Made by a program: the position numbers and the translations under genes. Below, piece after piece: positions 19,981-29,238 of a stretch of 64,000 bases of DNA. Below the pieces are notes generated by a model, which worked only from the letters and a program-made list of their open reading frames with translations, made no database searches and was not told where the DNA came from. Position 1 is the first letter of the stretch. The number at the start of each line of letters is the position of its first letter. This DNA comes from Streptomyces sp. YS415 (GTDB lineage Bacteria; Actinomycetota; Actinomycetes; Streptomycetales; Streptomycetaceae): the NCBI RefSeq assembly GCF_023544665.1, contig NZ_JAMJFL010000018.1, forward strand, positions 1-64,000, given 5' to 3'.

Positions 19981-22652
19981 TGGAGTCGGCTGAGATCCGC
20001 CGCCGCTGGCTGAGCTTCTTCGAGGAGCGCGGGCACACCGTCGTCCCTTCGGCGTCGCTCATCGCGGACGACCCGACTCTGCTCCTCGTCCCGGCCGGCA
20101 TGGTGCCCTTCAAGCCCTACTTCCTGGGTGAGGTCAAGCCGCCCTTCGACCGCGCCACCAGCGTGCAGAAGTGCGTGCGCACGCCGGACATCGAAGAGGT
20201 CGGCAAGACCACCCGGCACGGCACGTTCTTCCAGATGTGCGGCAACTTCTCCTTCGGCGACTACTTCAAGGAAGGCGCCATCAAGTACGCCTGGGAGCTG
20301 CTCACCAGCCCTCAGGACAAGGGTGGTTACGGCCTGGAGCCGGAGAAGCTCTGGATCACCGTCTACAAGGACGACGACGAGGCCGAGCGCATCTGGCACG
20401 AGGTCGTCGGGGTGCCGAAGGAGCGCATCCAGCGCCTCGGCATGAAGGACAACTACTGGTCCATGGGCGTCCCCGGCCCCTGCGGCCCCTGCTCCGAGAT
20501 CAACTACGACCGCGGCCCCGAGTTCGGCGCCGAGGGCGGCCCCGCCGTCAACGACGAGCGGTACGTGGAGATCTGGAACCTCGTCTTCATGCAGTACGAG
20601 CGGGGCGAGGGCACCGGCAAGGAGAGCTTCGAGATCCTCGGCGACCTGCCGAGCAAGAACATCGACACCGGCCTCGGCCTGGAGCGGCTCGCCATGATTC
20701 TGCAGGGCGTGCAGAACATGTACGAGATCGACACCTCCATGGCCGTCATCAGGAAGGCCACCGAGCTGACCGGTGTGGCCTACGGCGACGCCCACGGCTC
20801 GGACGTCTCGCTGCGCGTGGTCACCGACCACATGCGCACCGCCGTGATGCTCATCGGCGACGGCGTCACCCCGGGCAACGAGGGGCGCGGGTATGTCCTG
20901 CGCCGCATCATGCGCCGCGCCATCCGCAACATGCGGCTGCTCGGCGCCTCCGGTCCGGTCGTCAAGGACCTGGTCGACACCGTCATCGCGATGATGGGGC
21001 AGCAGTACCCGGAGCTGGTCACCGACCGCGAGCGGATCGAGAAGGTCGCCGTCGCCGAGGAGAACGCCTTCCTCAAGACGCTGAAGGCCGGCACCACCAT
21101 CCTCGACACCGCCGTCACCGAGACCAAGCAGGCCGGCGGCACGGTCCTCGCCGGCGACAAGGCCTTCCTGCTCCACGACACCTGGGGCTTCCCGATCGAC
21201 CTCACCCTGGAGATGGCCGCCGAGCAGGGGCTGTCCGTGGACGAGGACGGCTTCCGGCGCCTGATGAAGGAGCAGCGGGAGCGGGCCAAGGCCGACGCCC
21301 AGTCCAAGAAGACCGGCCACGCCGACATGGGCGCCTACCGCGAGATCGCCGACCGCGCCGGTGAGACCGAGTTCATCGGCTACTCCGACACCGACGGCGA
21401 GTCGACGATCGTCGGCATCCTCGTCGACGGCGTCTCCTCCCCGGCCGCCACCGAGGGCGACGAGGTCGAGATCGTCCTCGACCGGACCCCGTTCTACGCC
21501 GAGGGCGGCGGCCAGATCGGCGACACCGGCCGCATCAAGGTGGACTCCGGTGCCGTCATCGAGATCCGCGACTGCCAGAAGCCGGTGCCGGGCGTCTACG
21601 TCCACAAGGGCGTCGTCCAGGTCGGCGAGGTCACCGTCGGCGCCAAGGCCGAGGCCTCCATCGACGCCTGCCGCCGCACGGCCATCGCCCGCGCCCACTC
21701 GGCCACCCACCTGACCCACCAGGCCCTGCGCGACGCCCTCGGCCCGACGGCCGCCCAGGCCGGTTCCGAGAACCAGCCCGGCCGCTTCCGCTTCGACTTC
21801 GGCTCGCCGTCCGCCGTTCCGACGGCCGTGATGACCGACGTCGAGCAGAAGATCAACGAGGTGCTCGCCCGCGACCTCGACGTCCGCGCCGATGTCATGA
21901 GCATCGACGAGGCCAAGAAGCAGGGCGCCATCGCCGAGTTCGGCGAGAAGTACGGCGAGCGCGTGCGGGTGGTCACCATCGGCGACTTCTCCAAGGAGCT
22001 GTGCGGCGGCACCCACGTGCACAACACCGCCCAGCTGGGCCTGGTCAAGCTGCTCGGCGAGTCCTCGATCGGCTCGGGTGTGCGCCGTATCGAGGCCCTC
22101 GTCGGTGTCGACGCCTACAACTTCCTGGCCCGTGAGCACACGGTTGTCGCCCAGCTCCAGGAGCTGATCAAGGGCCGTCCGGAGGAGCTTCCGGAGAAGG
22201 TCTCCGCCATGCTCGGCAAGCTGAAGGACGCCGAGAAGGAGATCGAGAAGTTCCGCGCCGAGAAGGTGCTCCAGGCCGCCGCCGGTCTCGCCGAGTCCGC
22301 CAAGGACGTGCGCGGCATCGCCCTGGTCACCGGCCAGGTCCCGGACGGCACCACCGCCGACGACCTGCGCAAGCTGGTCCTCGACGTGCGCGGCCGCATC
22401 CAGGGCGGGCGGGCTGTCGTGGTCGCCCTGTTCAGCGTGGTGGGCGGCAAGCCGCTGACGGTCATCGCCACCAACGAGGCCGCCCGCGAGCGCGGCCTGA
22501 AGGCCGGCGACCTGGTGCGTACGGCCGCCAAGACGCTCGGCGGCGGCGGTGGCGGCAAGCCGGACGTCGCCCAGGGCGGCGGCCAGAACCCGGCCGCGGT
22601 CGGCGAGGCCGTGGACGCCGTGGAGCGCCTGGTCGGGGAGACGGCCAAGTAA
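19980..22652 (+). CDS. alaS: Alanyl-tRNA synthetase
   Basis: Charges tRNA-Ala and removes mischarged Ser and Gly. The 890 residues have the class II catalytic core at the N-terminus (MESAEIRRRWLSFFEERGH onwards), the editing domain with ARAHSATHLTH and CGGTHVHN providing the zinc ligands (two His, Cys, His), a coiled-coil near residues 740-765, and a C-terminal C-Ala/DHHA1 domain ending in a Gly-rich GGGGGGKPDVAQGGG motif. Length is normal. It overlaps its neighbours by one base on each side, which suggests coupled translation with DUF6167 and ruvX. Confidence 0.97.
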   Translation: MESAEIRRRWLSFFEERGHTVVPSASLIADDPTLLLVPAGMVPFKPYFLGEVKPPFDRATSVQKCVRTPDIEEVGKTTRHGTFFQMCGNFSFGDYFKEGAIKYAWELLTSPQDKGGYGLEPEKLWITVYKDDDEAERIWHEVVGVPKERIQRLGMKDNYWSMGVPGPCGPCSEINYDRGPEFGAEGGPAVNDERYVEIWNLVFMQYERGEGTGKESFEILGDLPSKNIDTGLGLERLAMILQGVQNMYEIDTSMAVIRKATELTGVAYGDAHGSDVSLRVVTDHMRTAVMLIGDGVTPGNEGRGYVLRRIMRRAIRNMRLLGASGPVVKDLVDTVIAMMGQQYPELVTDRERIEKVAVAEENAFLKTLKAGTTILDTAVTETKQAGGTVLAGDKAFLLHDTWGFPIDLTLEMAAEQGLSVDEDGFRRLMKEQRERAKADAQSKKTGHADMGAYREIADRAGETEFIGYSDTDGESTIVGILVDGVSSPAATEGDEVEIVLDRTPFYAEGGGQIGDTGRIKVDSGAVIEIRDCQKPVPGVYVHKGVVQVGEVTVGAKAEASIDACRRTAIARAHSATHLTHQALRDALGPTAAQAGSENQPGRFRFDFGSPSAVPTAVMTDVEQKINEVLARDLDVRADVMSIDEAKKQGAIAEFGEKYGERVRVVTIGDFSKELCGGTHVHNTAQLGLVKLLGESSIGSGVRRIEALVGVDAYNFLAREHTVVAQLQELIKGRPEELPEKVSAMLGKLKDAEKEIEKFRAEKVLQAAAGLAESAKDVRGIALVTGQVPDGTTADDLRKLVLDVRGRIQGGRAVVVALFSVVGGKPLTVIATNEAARERGLKAGDLVRTAAKTLGGGGGGKPDVAQGGGQNPAAVGEAVDAVERLVGETAK

Positions 22653-23116
22653 TGCGCAGAGGACGCCGGCTCGCCATCGACGTCGGGGACGCCCGGATCG
22701 GGGTCGCCTCGTGCGACCCCGACGGGATCCTCGCGACCCCGGTGGAAACGGTCCCCGGCCGGGACGTTCCCGCGGCCCGGCGTCGGCTGCAGCAACTGGT
22801 CGAGGAGTACGAGCCGATCGAGGTCGTCGTCGGTCTCCCTCGCTCCCTCAAGGGGGGCGAGGGCCCGGCCGCCGTCAAGGTCCGCGGCTTCACCCAGGAA
22901 CTGGCGCGCATGATCGCGCCGGTTCCGGTGAGGCTGGTGGACGAACGGATGACCACGGTGACGGCCAGTCAAGGACTGCGCGCCTCGGGTGTGAAGTCGA
23001 AAAAGGGCAGATCGGTCATTGACCAGGCAGCCGCTGTGATCATCCTCCAGCAGGCACTGGAATCCGAACGGGTGTCAGGTAAAGCACCCGGCGAGGGCGT
23101 CGAAGTGGTCATCTGA
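22652..23116 (+). CDS. ruvX: RuvX/YqgF, putative pre-16S rRNA nuclease
   Basis: RNase H-fold nuclease of the YqgF family, implicated in finishing the 5' end of 16S rRNA. The 154 residues contain LAIDVGDARIGVASCDPDG (Asp in the first strand), VVVGLPRSLKGGEG, and VDERMTTVTA with the conserved Glu, as well as a late DQAAAVIILQQALE with Asp. Starts at the ATG overlapping the alaS stop. A homologous-recombination role was proposed earlier for the family because of its RuvC-like fold. Confidence 0.92.
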   Translation: MRRGRRLAIDVGDARIGVASCDPDGILATPVETVPGRDVPAARRRLQQLVEEYEPIEVVVGLPRSLKGGEGPAAVKVRGFTQELARMIAPVPVRLVDERMTTVTASQGLRASGVKSKKGRSVIDQAAAVIILQQALESERVSGKAPGEGVEVVI

Positions 23117-23237
23117 TCGCGATACGGTAACGTTCCGCGCGATGCGGCGGTGTTCGAACAGCCGCCGCACAAAGAGAGGCGGAACGGAAGCGGGCCCCCA
23201 CGCCGCGCGACCGCCGCCTCGCGGCTCTAGGGGATCG

Positions 23238-24920
23238 ATGACTGAGTATGGCCGGGGCCAGGGCTCCGAACCGTGGCATCCCGAGGACCCGTATCACGGG
23301 GACGGTGGATGGGAGGGACAGCAGGCTCAGGCGGGCCAGCAGTCCCCTTACGGCGGCCAGCCGCAGCACTATCCGGAGCAGCAGCAGCCGCAGCAGCCGC
23401 AGTACGGCGACTGGGGCACCGGCCAGCAGGACGGATACGGTCAGGCGCAGCAGCAGTACCCGCAGCAGTACGACCAGCAGCAGTACGACCAGCAGTACCA
23501 GGGCCAGGGTCAGCAGGGGTACGACAACAACGGCTGGGGCACCGGTACGCACGGGCAGGTCCAGTACACCGACCCCGCGGACCCCTACGGCCAGCAGAAC
23601 GCCGTCTACGGCGAACAGCAGCCGGACTTCTACGGCACGCCCGAGGCGTACCCGCCGCCGGAGCCGCCGAGCAGACGGCCGGCCGAGCCGGAGCCGCGCA
23701 CCGACTGGGACCCGGGTCCCGACCAGGGCGAGCACGCCTTCTTCGCGGGCGGCGGTGGCGATGACGACGCCACGGACGACGAGCCGGGGAGCCGGCGCGG
23801 CCGCGGGGAGCGGCGGGGCCGGGGCGGCAAAGGCAGCAAGAAAAGCCGTAACGGATGCGCCTGCCTGGTGGTCCTGCTGGTGTTCGGCGGAGGCATCGCC
23901 GGGGTCGCATATTTCGGCTATCAGTTTTACCAGGATCGTTTCGGCGCCGCTCCGGACTACGCGGGCAGCGGCAGCGGCGAGCAGGTGACCGTCGAGATCC
24001 CCAAGGGCGCCGGCGGCTATGCCATCGGCCAGGAGCTGAAGGCGAAGGGCGTGGTCAAGAGCGTCGACGCGTTCGTCGCCGCCCAGCAGCAGAACCCCAA
24101 GGGCAACACCATCCAGGCGGGCGTCTACACGCTGGAGAAGGAGATGTCGGCCGCCAGCGCGGTCGACCTCATGCTCAGCCCGAAGAGCCAGAACAACCTG
24201 ATCATCCCCGAGGGCACCCGCAATGTCGCGGTTTACAAACTGATCGACGCGCGCCTCGAACTCGACAAGGGCACCACGGCGGAGATCGCCGACGAGAAGG
24301 CGGACAGCCTCGGCCTTCCCGAGTGGGCGACGGGCCACAAGGACGTCAAGGATCCGCTGGAGGGCTTCCTCTACCCGTCCAGCTACCCGGTGGCCAAGGG
24401 CCAGAAGCCCGAGGCCGTCCTCAAGCAGATGGTCGCCCGGGCCACCGAGAAGTACGAGGAGCTCGGCCTGGAGAAGAAGGCCGAGGACCTGGGCCTGGAC
24501 AACCCCTGGCAGCTGCTCACCGTGGCGAGCCTGGCGCAGGCCGAGGGCACCAGCCACGACGACTTCCGCAAGATGGCCGAGGTCGTCTACAACCGCCTCA
24601 AGCCCGGCAACCCCGAGACCTACGGCTCGCTGGAGTTCGACTCCACGTACAACTACATCAAGAACCAGAGCAAGATCGACCTGACGATCGCCGAGCTGCG
24701 GGAGTACGACAACCCGTACAACACCTACTTCGTCAAGGGACTGCCGCCCGGCCCGATCGACAACCCGGGCGAGGAGGCGCTGAAGGGCGCGCTGAACCCG
24801 ACGGACGACGGCTGGTACTACTTCATCTCGCTGGACGGCAAGACCAGCAAGTTCACCAAGACGCTCGCCGAGCACGAGAAGCTGGTCGAGCAGTTCAACG
24901 CGTCGCGGAACAACGACTGA
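23238..24920 (+). CDS. mltG: MltG, endolytic murein transglycosylase
   Basis: Membrane-anchored enzyme that cleaves nascent glycan strands and so sets their length. The 560 residues have a long cytoplasmic N-terminus (1-207) rich in Gln, Tyr, Gly and Pro with QQQY-type repeats, then one membrane helix (about 208-230), a LysM-like segment and the YceG catalytic domain. The catalytic Glu is in AQAEGTSHDDF, followed by VVYNRLKPGNP and FDSTYNY. The ATG at 23238 follows AGGGGA and was preferred over an in-frame upstream start at 23142. Next come aroE and other shikimate genes. Confidence 0.92.
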   Translation: MTEYGRGQGSEPWHPEDPYHGDGGWEGQQAQAGQQSPYGGQPQHYPEQQQPQQPQYGDWGTGQQDGYGQAQQQYPQQYDQQQYDQQYQGQGQQGYDNNGWGTGTHGQVQYTDPADPYGQQNAVYGEQQPDFYGTPEAYPPPEPPSRRPAEPEPRTDWDPGPDQGEHAFFAGGGGDDDATDDEPGSRRGRGERRGRGGKGSKKSRNGCACLVVLLVFGGGIAGVAYFGYQFYQDRFGAAPDYAGSGSGEQVTVEIPKGAGGYAIGQELKAKGVVKSVDAFVAAQQQNPKGNTIQAGVYTLEKEMSAASAVDLMLSPKSQNNLIIPEGTRNVAVYKLIDARLELDKGTTAEIADEKADSLGLPEWATGHKDVKDPLEGFLYPSSYPVAKGQKPEAVLKQMVARATEKYEELGLEKKAEDLGLDNPWQLLTVASLAQAEGTSHDDFRKMAEVVYNRLKPGNPETYGSLEFDSTYNYIKNQSKIDLTIAELREYDNPYNTYFVKGLPPGPIDNPGEEALKGALNPTDDGWYYFISLDGKTSKFTKTLAEHEKLVEQFNASRNND

Positions 24921-24939
24921 CGGCTCAAGGACAGGTGCC

Positions 24940-25779
24940 ATGACAGGTCAGGGCCCAGACGCCCGCCGGGCCGCCGTGCTCGGTTCGCCCATCGCCCACT
25001 CCCTCTCGCCGGTGCTGCACCGCGCCGCCTACGAGCAGCTGGGGCTCACCGGCTGGACGTACGACCGGTACGAGGTGGACGAGGCCGCACTGCCCGGGTT
25101 CTTCGCCGAACTCGGTCCGGAGTGGGCCGGACTGTCGCTGACCATGCCGCTGAAGCGGGCCGTCATCCCGCTGCTCGACGAGATCAGCGAGACGGCCCGC
25201 TCGGTCGAGGCGGTCAACACCGTCGTGTTCACCGAGGACGGCCGCCGCACCGGCGACAACACCGACATCCCCGGCATGGTCGCCGCACTGCGCGAACGCG
25301 GCATCGAGCAGGTCGACTCGGCAGCGATCCTGGGCGCCGGCGCCACCGCCTCCTCCGCGCTGGCCGCCCTCGCCCGCGTCTGCACCGGCGAGGTCGTGGC
25401 CTACGTCCGCAGCGCGGCCCGCGCCGCGGAGATGCGGGAGTGGGGCGAGCGGCTCGACGTCGAGGTGCGTACCGCGGACTGGGCGGACGCCGCCGAGGCG
25501 CTCCGCGCGCCCCTGGTCGTCGCGACCACTCCGGCCGGTGCGACCGACGAGCTCGCCTCCGCCGTACCGGAGCGCCCCGCCACGCTGTTCGACGTGCTCT
25601 ACGACCCCTGGCCCACCCCGCTCGCGGCCCGCTGGTCCATGTTCGGCGGGGCCGTCGTCAGCGGGCTGGACCTGCTGGTGCACCAGGCGGTGCTCCAGGT
25701 CGAGCAGATGACGCGGCGCACGCCGGCCCCGCTGGACGCCATGCGAAAAGCGGGCGAACACGCGCTCGACGCCCGCTAG
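24940..25779 (+). CDS. aroE: Shikimate dehydrogenase
   Basis: Reduces 3-dehydroshikimate to shikimate with NADPH. The 279 residues carry the substrate-binding SPIAHSLSPVLHRAAYE motif (residues about 14-30), the catalytic region LTMPLKRAVIPL with Lys, VNTVV, DNTDIPG, and the Rossmann glycine motif LGAGATASSAL. ATG start 20 bases after mltG. It begins the aroE-(small membrane protein)-aroC-aroK-aroB run. Confidence 0.94.
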   Translation: MTGQGPDARRAAVLGSPIAHSLSPVLHRAAYEQLGLTGWTYDRYEVDEAALPGFFAELGPEWAGLSLTMPLKRAVIPLLDEISETARSVEAVNTVVFTEDGRRTGDNTDIPGMVAALRERGIEQVDSAAILGAGATASSALAALARVCTGEVVAYVRSAARAAEMREWGERLDVEVRTADWADAAEALRAPLVVATTPAGATDELASAVPERPATLFDVLYDPWPTPLAARWSMFGGAVVSGLDLLVHQAVLQVEQMTRRTPAPLDAMRKAGEHALDAR

Positions 25780-25827
25780 GATCCTTCCGGTTCCGCAGGG
25801 GGCGGGACCGGGAGGGGAACGCGTCCG

Positions 25828-26106
25828 ATGTCCACAGGTCAGCCGCTGGCGTCCGGCAAGAGCCAGATCTTCGAGAGCCTGCTGTGGTTCCTGCCCGACT
25901 GGGTGCAGAACACCGTGCTCGTCCTGATCGTGCTCGCACTGCTGGCCACCTGGGTCATCAGGCTGCGCAACAAGCTCGCCCGCCGCCGCGCGCTGCGTCA
26001 GCCGCAGCCGCAGCCGGTGCCCGCGATGCGCTACGACCAGGGCAGCGGAGCCGATCACCTCGGCCCGTACGCCCCGCAGCGGCGCCCGGAGGACAGCTCC
26101 GCCTGA
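25828..26106 (+). CDS. Small membrane protein between aroE and aroC
   Basis: Protein of 92 residues with one clear hydrophobic helix (about residues 27-48, VQNTVLVLIVLALLATWVI) followed by a basic stretch (RLRNKLARRRALR) and a polar, proline-containing tail, suggesting N-terminus outside and a cytoplasmic tail. I cannot name a family. It lies 48 bases after aroE on the same strand. Its ATG start is supported by GGGAGGGGA upstream. Its role, if any, in the shikimate pathway is unknown. Confidence 0.72.
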   Translation: MSTGQPLASGKSQIFESLLWFLPDWVQNTVLVLIVLALLATWVIRLRNKLARRRALRQPQPQPVPAMRYDQGSGADHLGPYAPQRRPEDSSA

Positions 26107-26232
26107 TGGCGCACCCGCGTCGCGCGCTGGCACATTCGCGTCCGACTGATGGACCGGCGACCGGGGACCGCACCGGGACGTGGGAGGATCGGAAGTGGCG
26201 GGCCGGGGCCGCGCACCTGGTCGTGCCGTCGC

Positions 26233-26254
26233 CGTACGCGAGCACACGCGTACG
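26233..26254. repeat. Palindrome upstream of aroC
   Basis: Perfect 8-bp inverted repeat CGTACGCG-N6-CGCGTACG, 37 bases before the aroC start. It may be an operator or an mRNA hairpin; no further evidence is available. Confidence 0.4.
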
Positions 26255-26291
26255 AAGGGCAGTACCAGGGCGCGAGCACTGAGGAGCATCG

Positions 26292-27476
26292 TTGAGCAGG
26301 TTGCGCTGGCTGACCGCGGGTGAGTCCCACGGCCCCGCACTCGTGGCGACGCTGGAGGGCCTCCCGGCCGGCGTGCCGATCACCACGGAGATGGTGGCGG
26401 ACCACCTGGCCCGGCGCCGGCTCGGCTATGGCCGCGGTGCGCGGATGAAGTTCGAGCGCGACGAGGTCACCTTCCTCGGCGGCGTCCGGCACGGCCTCAC
26501 CCTGGGCTCCCCGGTGGCGATCATGGTCGGCAACACCGAGTGGCCCAAGTGGGAACAGGTCATGGCGGCCGACCCGGTCGACCCGGAGATCCTCGCCGGG
26601 CTCGCCCGCAACGCCCCGCTGACCCGGCCCCGCCCCGGCCACGCGGACCTCGCCGGCATGCAGAAGTACGGCTTCGACGAGGCCCGGCCGATCCTGGAGC
26701 GCGCCTCGGCGCGTGAGACGGCGGCCCGGGTGGCGCTCGGCGCGGTGGCGCGGTCGTACGTGAAGGAGACCGCCGGCATCGAGATCGTCAGCCACGTGGT
26801 CGAGCTGTGCTCCGTGAAGGCTCCGCGGGGCGTGTACCCGACCCCGGCCGACGTCGAGAAGCTGGACGCCGACCCGCTGCGCTGCCTGGACGCGGACACC
26901 TCCAAGGCGATGGTCGCCGAGGTCGATCAGGCCCACAAGGACGGCGACACCCTCGGCGGCGTGGTCGAGATCCTGGCCTACGGCGTCCCCGTCGGCCTCG
27001 GCTCGCACGTGCACTGGGACCGCAAGCTGGACGCGCGGCTCGCCGGTGCGCTCATGGGCATCCAGGCCATCAAGGGCGTGGAGCTCGGCGACGGGTTCGA
27101 ACTGGCGCGGGTGCCGGGCTCCAAGGCGCACGACGAGATCGTGAACAGCCCCGAGGGCATCAAGCGCGTCTCCGGCCGCTCCGGCGGCACCGAGGGCGGC
27201 CTGACCACCGGTGAGCTGCTGCGCGTCCGGGCCGCGATGAAGCCGATCGCGACCGTGCCGCGCGCCCTGCAGACCGTGGACGTCACCACCGGCGAGGCCG
27301 CCGCCGCCCACCACCAGCGCTCCGACGTCTCCGCGGTCCCGGCCGCGGGTATCGTCGCCGAGGCCATGGTGGCCCTCGTCCTCGCGGACGCGGTGGCGGA
27401 GAAGTTCGGCGGCGACTCGGTCGCCGAGACCCGGCGCAACGTGCGCTCGTACCTCGACAACCTGGTGATCCGGTGA
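26292..27476 (+). CDS. aroC: Chorismate synthase
   Basis: Makes chorismate from EPSP with reduced FMN as cofactor, the last shared step to aromatic amino acids. The 394 residues begin RLRWLTAGESHGPAL, with GRGARMKFERDEV, HADLAGMQKYGFDE, RASARETAARVALGAVA and SGRSGGTEGGLTTGE, all family signatures. The start is TTG, supported by GAGGAG six bases upstream; such weak starts are common in this window. The stop overlaps the aroK start (GTGA). Confidence 0.96.
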   Translation: MSRLRWLTAGESHGPALVATLEGLPAGVPITTEMVADHLARRRLGYGRGARMKFERDEVTFLGGVRHGLTLGSPVAIMVGNTEWPKWEQVMAADPVDPEILAGLARNAPLTRPRPGHADLAGMQKYGFDEARPILERASARETAARVALGAVARSYVKETAGIEIVSHVVELCSVKAPRGVYPTPADVEKLDADPLRCLDADTSKAMVAEVDQAHKDGDTLGGVVEILAYGVPVGLGSHVHWDRKLDARLAGALMGIQAIKGVELGDGFELARVPGSKAHDEIVNSPEGIKRVSGRSGGTEGGLTTGELLRVRAAMKPIATVPRALQTVDVTTGEAAAAHHQRSDVSAVPAAGIVAEAMVALVLADAVAEKFGGDSVAETRRNVRSYLDNLVIR

Positions 27477-27985
27477 ACCCGCTGGTGGTGCTCGTCGGCC
27501 CGATGGGCGTGGGCAAGTCCACCGTCGGGCAGCTGCTCGCCGAGCGGCTCGGCGTCGGCTACCGCGACACCGACGACGACATCGTCGCCGAGCAGGGCCG
27601 GGCCATCGCCGAGATCTTCGTCGACGAGGGCGAGCCCGCCTTCCGGGCGATCGAGAAGCGGGCGGTGCTGCGGGCACTGGCCGAGCACCAGGGGGTCCTC
27701 GCGCTCGGCGGCGGCGCCGTCCTGGACGAGGACACCCGCACGGCGTTGACCGGACAGCGGGTCGTCTACCTCTCGATGGACGTCGAGGAGGCGGTCAAGC
27801 GCACCGGCCTGAACGCCGCCCGCCCGCTGCTCGCGGTCAACCCCCGCAAGCAGTGGCGCGAGCTGATGGAGGCCCGCCGCCATCTGTACGAGCAGATCGC
27901 CACGGCGGTCGTGGCCACCGACGGCCGTACGCCCGAAGAAGTCACCCGAGCCGCCCTGGACGCACTGGAGTTGAAAGAAGCATGA
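27473..27985 (+). CDS. aroK: Shikimate kinase
   Basis: Phosphorylates shikimate with ATP. The 170 residues have the P-loop GPMGVGKST (about 8-16), the shikimate-binding DTDDDIV, FR in PAFRAIEK, and the GGGAV motif. Length is normal. It overlaps aroC and aroB by four bases at each end, so aroC-aroK-aroB are translationally coupled. Confidence 0.95.
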   Translation: MNPLVVLVGPMGVGKSTVGQLLAERLGVGYRDTDDDIVAEQGRAIAEIFVDEGEPAFRAIEKRAVLRALAEHQGVLALGGGAVLDEDTRTALTGQRVVYLSMDVEEAVKRTGLNAARPLLAVNPRKQWRELMEARRHLYEQIATAVVATDGRTPEEVTRAALDALELKEA

Positions 27986-29073
27986 GCGAGGCAGTGACGC
28001 GGATCCAGGTCGGCGGAACGGCGGGCAGCGAGCCGTACGAGGTCCTGGTGGGCCGTCAACTCCTGGGCGAGCTCGGCACTTTGATCGGCGACCGGGTCAA
28101 GCGGGTCGCCGTCATCCACCCCGAGGCCCTCGCCGAGACCGGCGAGGCGCTGCGTGCCGACCTCGTCGGACAGGGCTTCGACGCCGTCGCCATCCAGGTG
28201 CCGAACGCCGAGGAGGCCAAGACCGCCGAGGTCGCCGCCTACTGCTGGAAGGCGCTCGGCCAGTCCGGCTTCACCCGCACCGATGTCGTCGTGGGCGTCG
28301 GCGGCGGCGCCACCACCGACCTCGCCGGGTTCGTGGCCGCGACCTGGCTGCGCGGGGTGCGCTGGATCGCGATCCCCACGACCGTGCTCGCCATGGTCGA
28401 CGCGGCCGTCGGCGGCAAGACCGGCATCAACACCGCCGAGGGCAAGAACCTCGTCGGCGCCTTCCACCCGCCCGCTGGCGTGCTGTGCGACCTGGCCGCA
28501 CTGGACTCCCTCCCGGTCAACGACTACGTCTCCGGGCTCGCCGAGGTCATCAAGGCCGGCTTCATCGCCGACCCGGCGATCCTCGACCTCATCGAGTCCG
28601 ACCCGGAGGCCGCCCGCACCCCGGCCGGACCGCACACCGCCGAGCTGATCGAGCGCTCGATCCGGGTGAAGGCCGAGGTCGTCTCCTCGGACCTGAAGGA
28701 GTCGGGCCTGCGCGAGATCCTCAACTACGGCCACACCCTCGGCCACGCCATCGAGAAGAACGAGCGCTACAAGTGGCGCCACGGCGCCGCGGTGGCCGTC
28801 GGCATGCACTTCGCCGCCGAGCTGGGCCGCCTGGCCGGCCGTCTCGACGACGCGACCGCCGATCGTCACCGCACGATCCTGGAGGCGGTCGGCCTTCCGC
28901 TGCACTACCGCTACGACCAGTGGCCCAAGCTGGTGGAGAACATGAAGGTCGACAAGAAGTCCCGCGGCGACCTGCTCCGCTTCATCGTCCTGGACGGCCT
29001 GGCCAAGCCCACCGTCCTGGAGGGACCGGACCCGGCCGTGCTGCTCGCCGCGTACGGAGAAGTGGGCCAGTAA
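27982..29073 (+). CDS. aroB: 3-dehydroquinate synthase
   Basis: Converts DAHP to 3-dehydroquinate using NAD and a divalent metal. The 363 residues show GGGATTDLAGFVAATW, the PTTVLAMVDAAVGGKTGIN motif, and the metal ligands in EVIKAG, NYGHTLGHAIE and later HG. The ATG at 27982 overlaps the aroK stop; the frame extends into aroK but that part is not homologous. A terminator hairpin follows. Confidence 0.96.
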   Translation: MSEAVTRIQVGGTAGSEPYEVLVGRQLLGELGTLIGDRVKRVAVIHPEALAETGEALRADLVGQGFDAVAIQVPNAEEAKTAEVAAYCWKALGQSGFTRTDVVVGVGGGATTDLAGFVAATWLRGVRWIAIPTTVLAMVDAAVGGKTGINTAEGKNLVGAFHPPAGVLCDLAALDSLPVNDYVSGLAEVIKAGFIADPAILDLIESDPEAARTPAGPHTAELIERSIRVKAEVVSSDLKESGLREILNYGHTLGHAIEKNERYKWRHGAAVAVGMHFAAELGRLAGRLDDATADRHRTILEAVGLPLHYRYDQWPKLVENMKVDKKSRGDLLRFIVLDGLAKPTVLEGPDPAVLLAAYGEVGQ

Positions 29074-29125
29074 GTCCGCCGGGGCGCCGTACGCCCCATT
29101 TTGCCTGTGCGCAGGGGCACTTCGG

Positions 29126-29165
29126 ACCGCCCCCGGCCGTTCACCAAACAGCGGCCGGGGGCGGT
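29126..29165 (+). terminator. Terminator after aroB
   Basis: Perfect 14-bp inverted repeat (29126-29139 with 29152-29165, 12-base loop), 52 bases after the aroB stop. The next gene therefore probably has its own promoter. Confidence 0.75.
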
Positions 29166-29238
29166 ACCGTTCGGTAGGGAGCGGGGCTCGCCCCTCGCTG
29201 CCAGCGCCAATGTCCCGTACGAGATGGAGTGGCACCGG

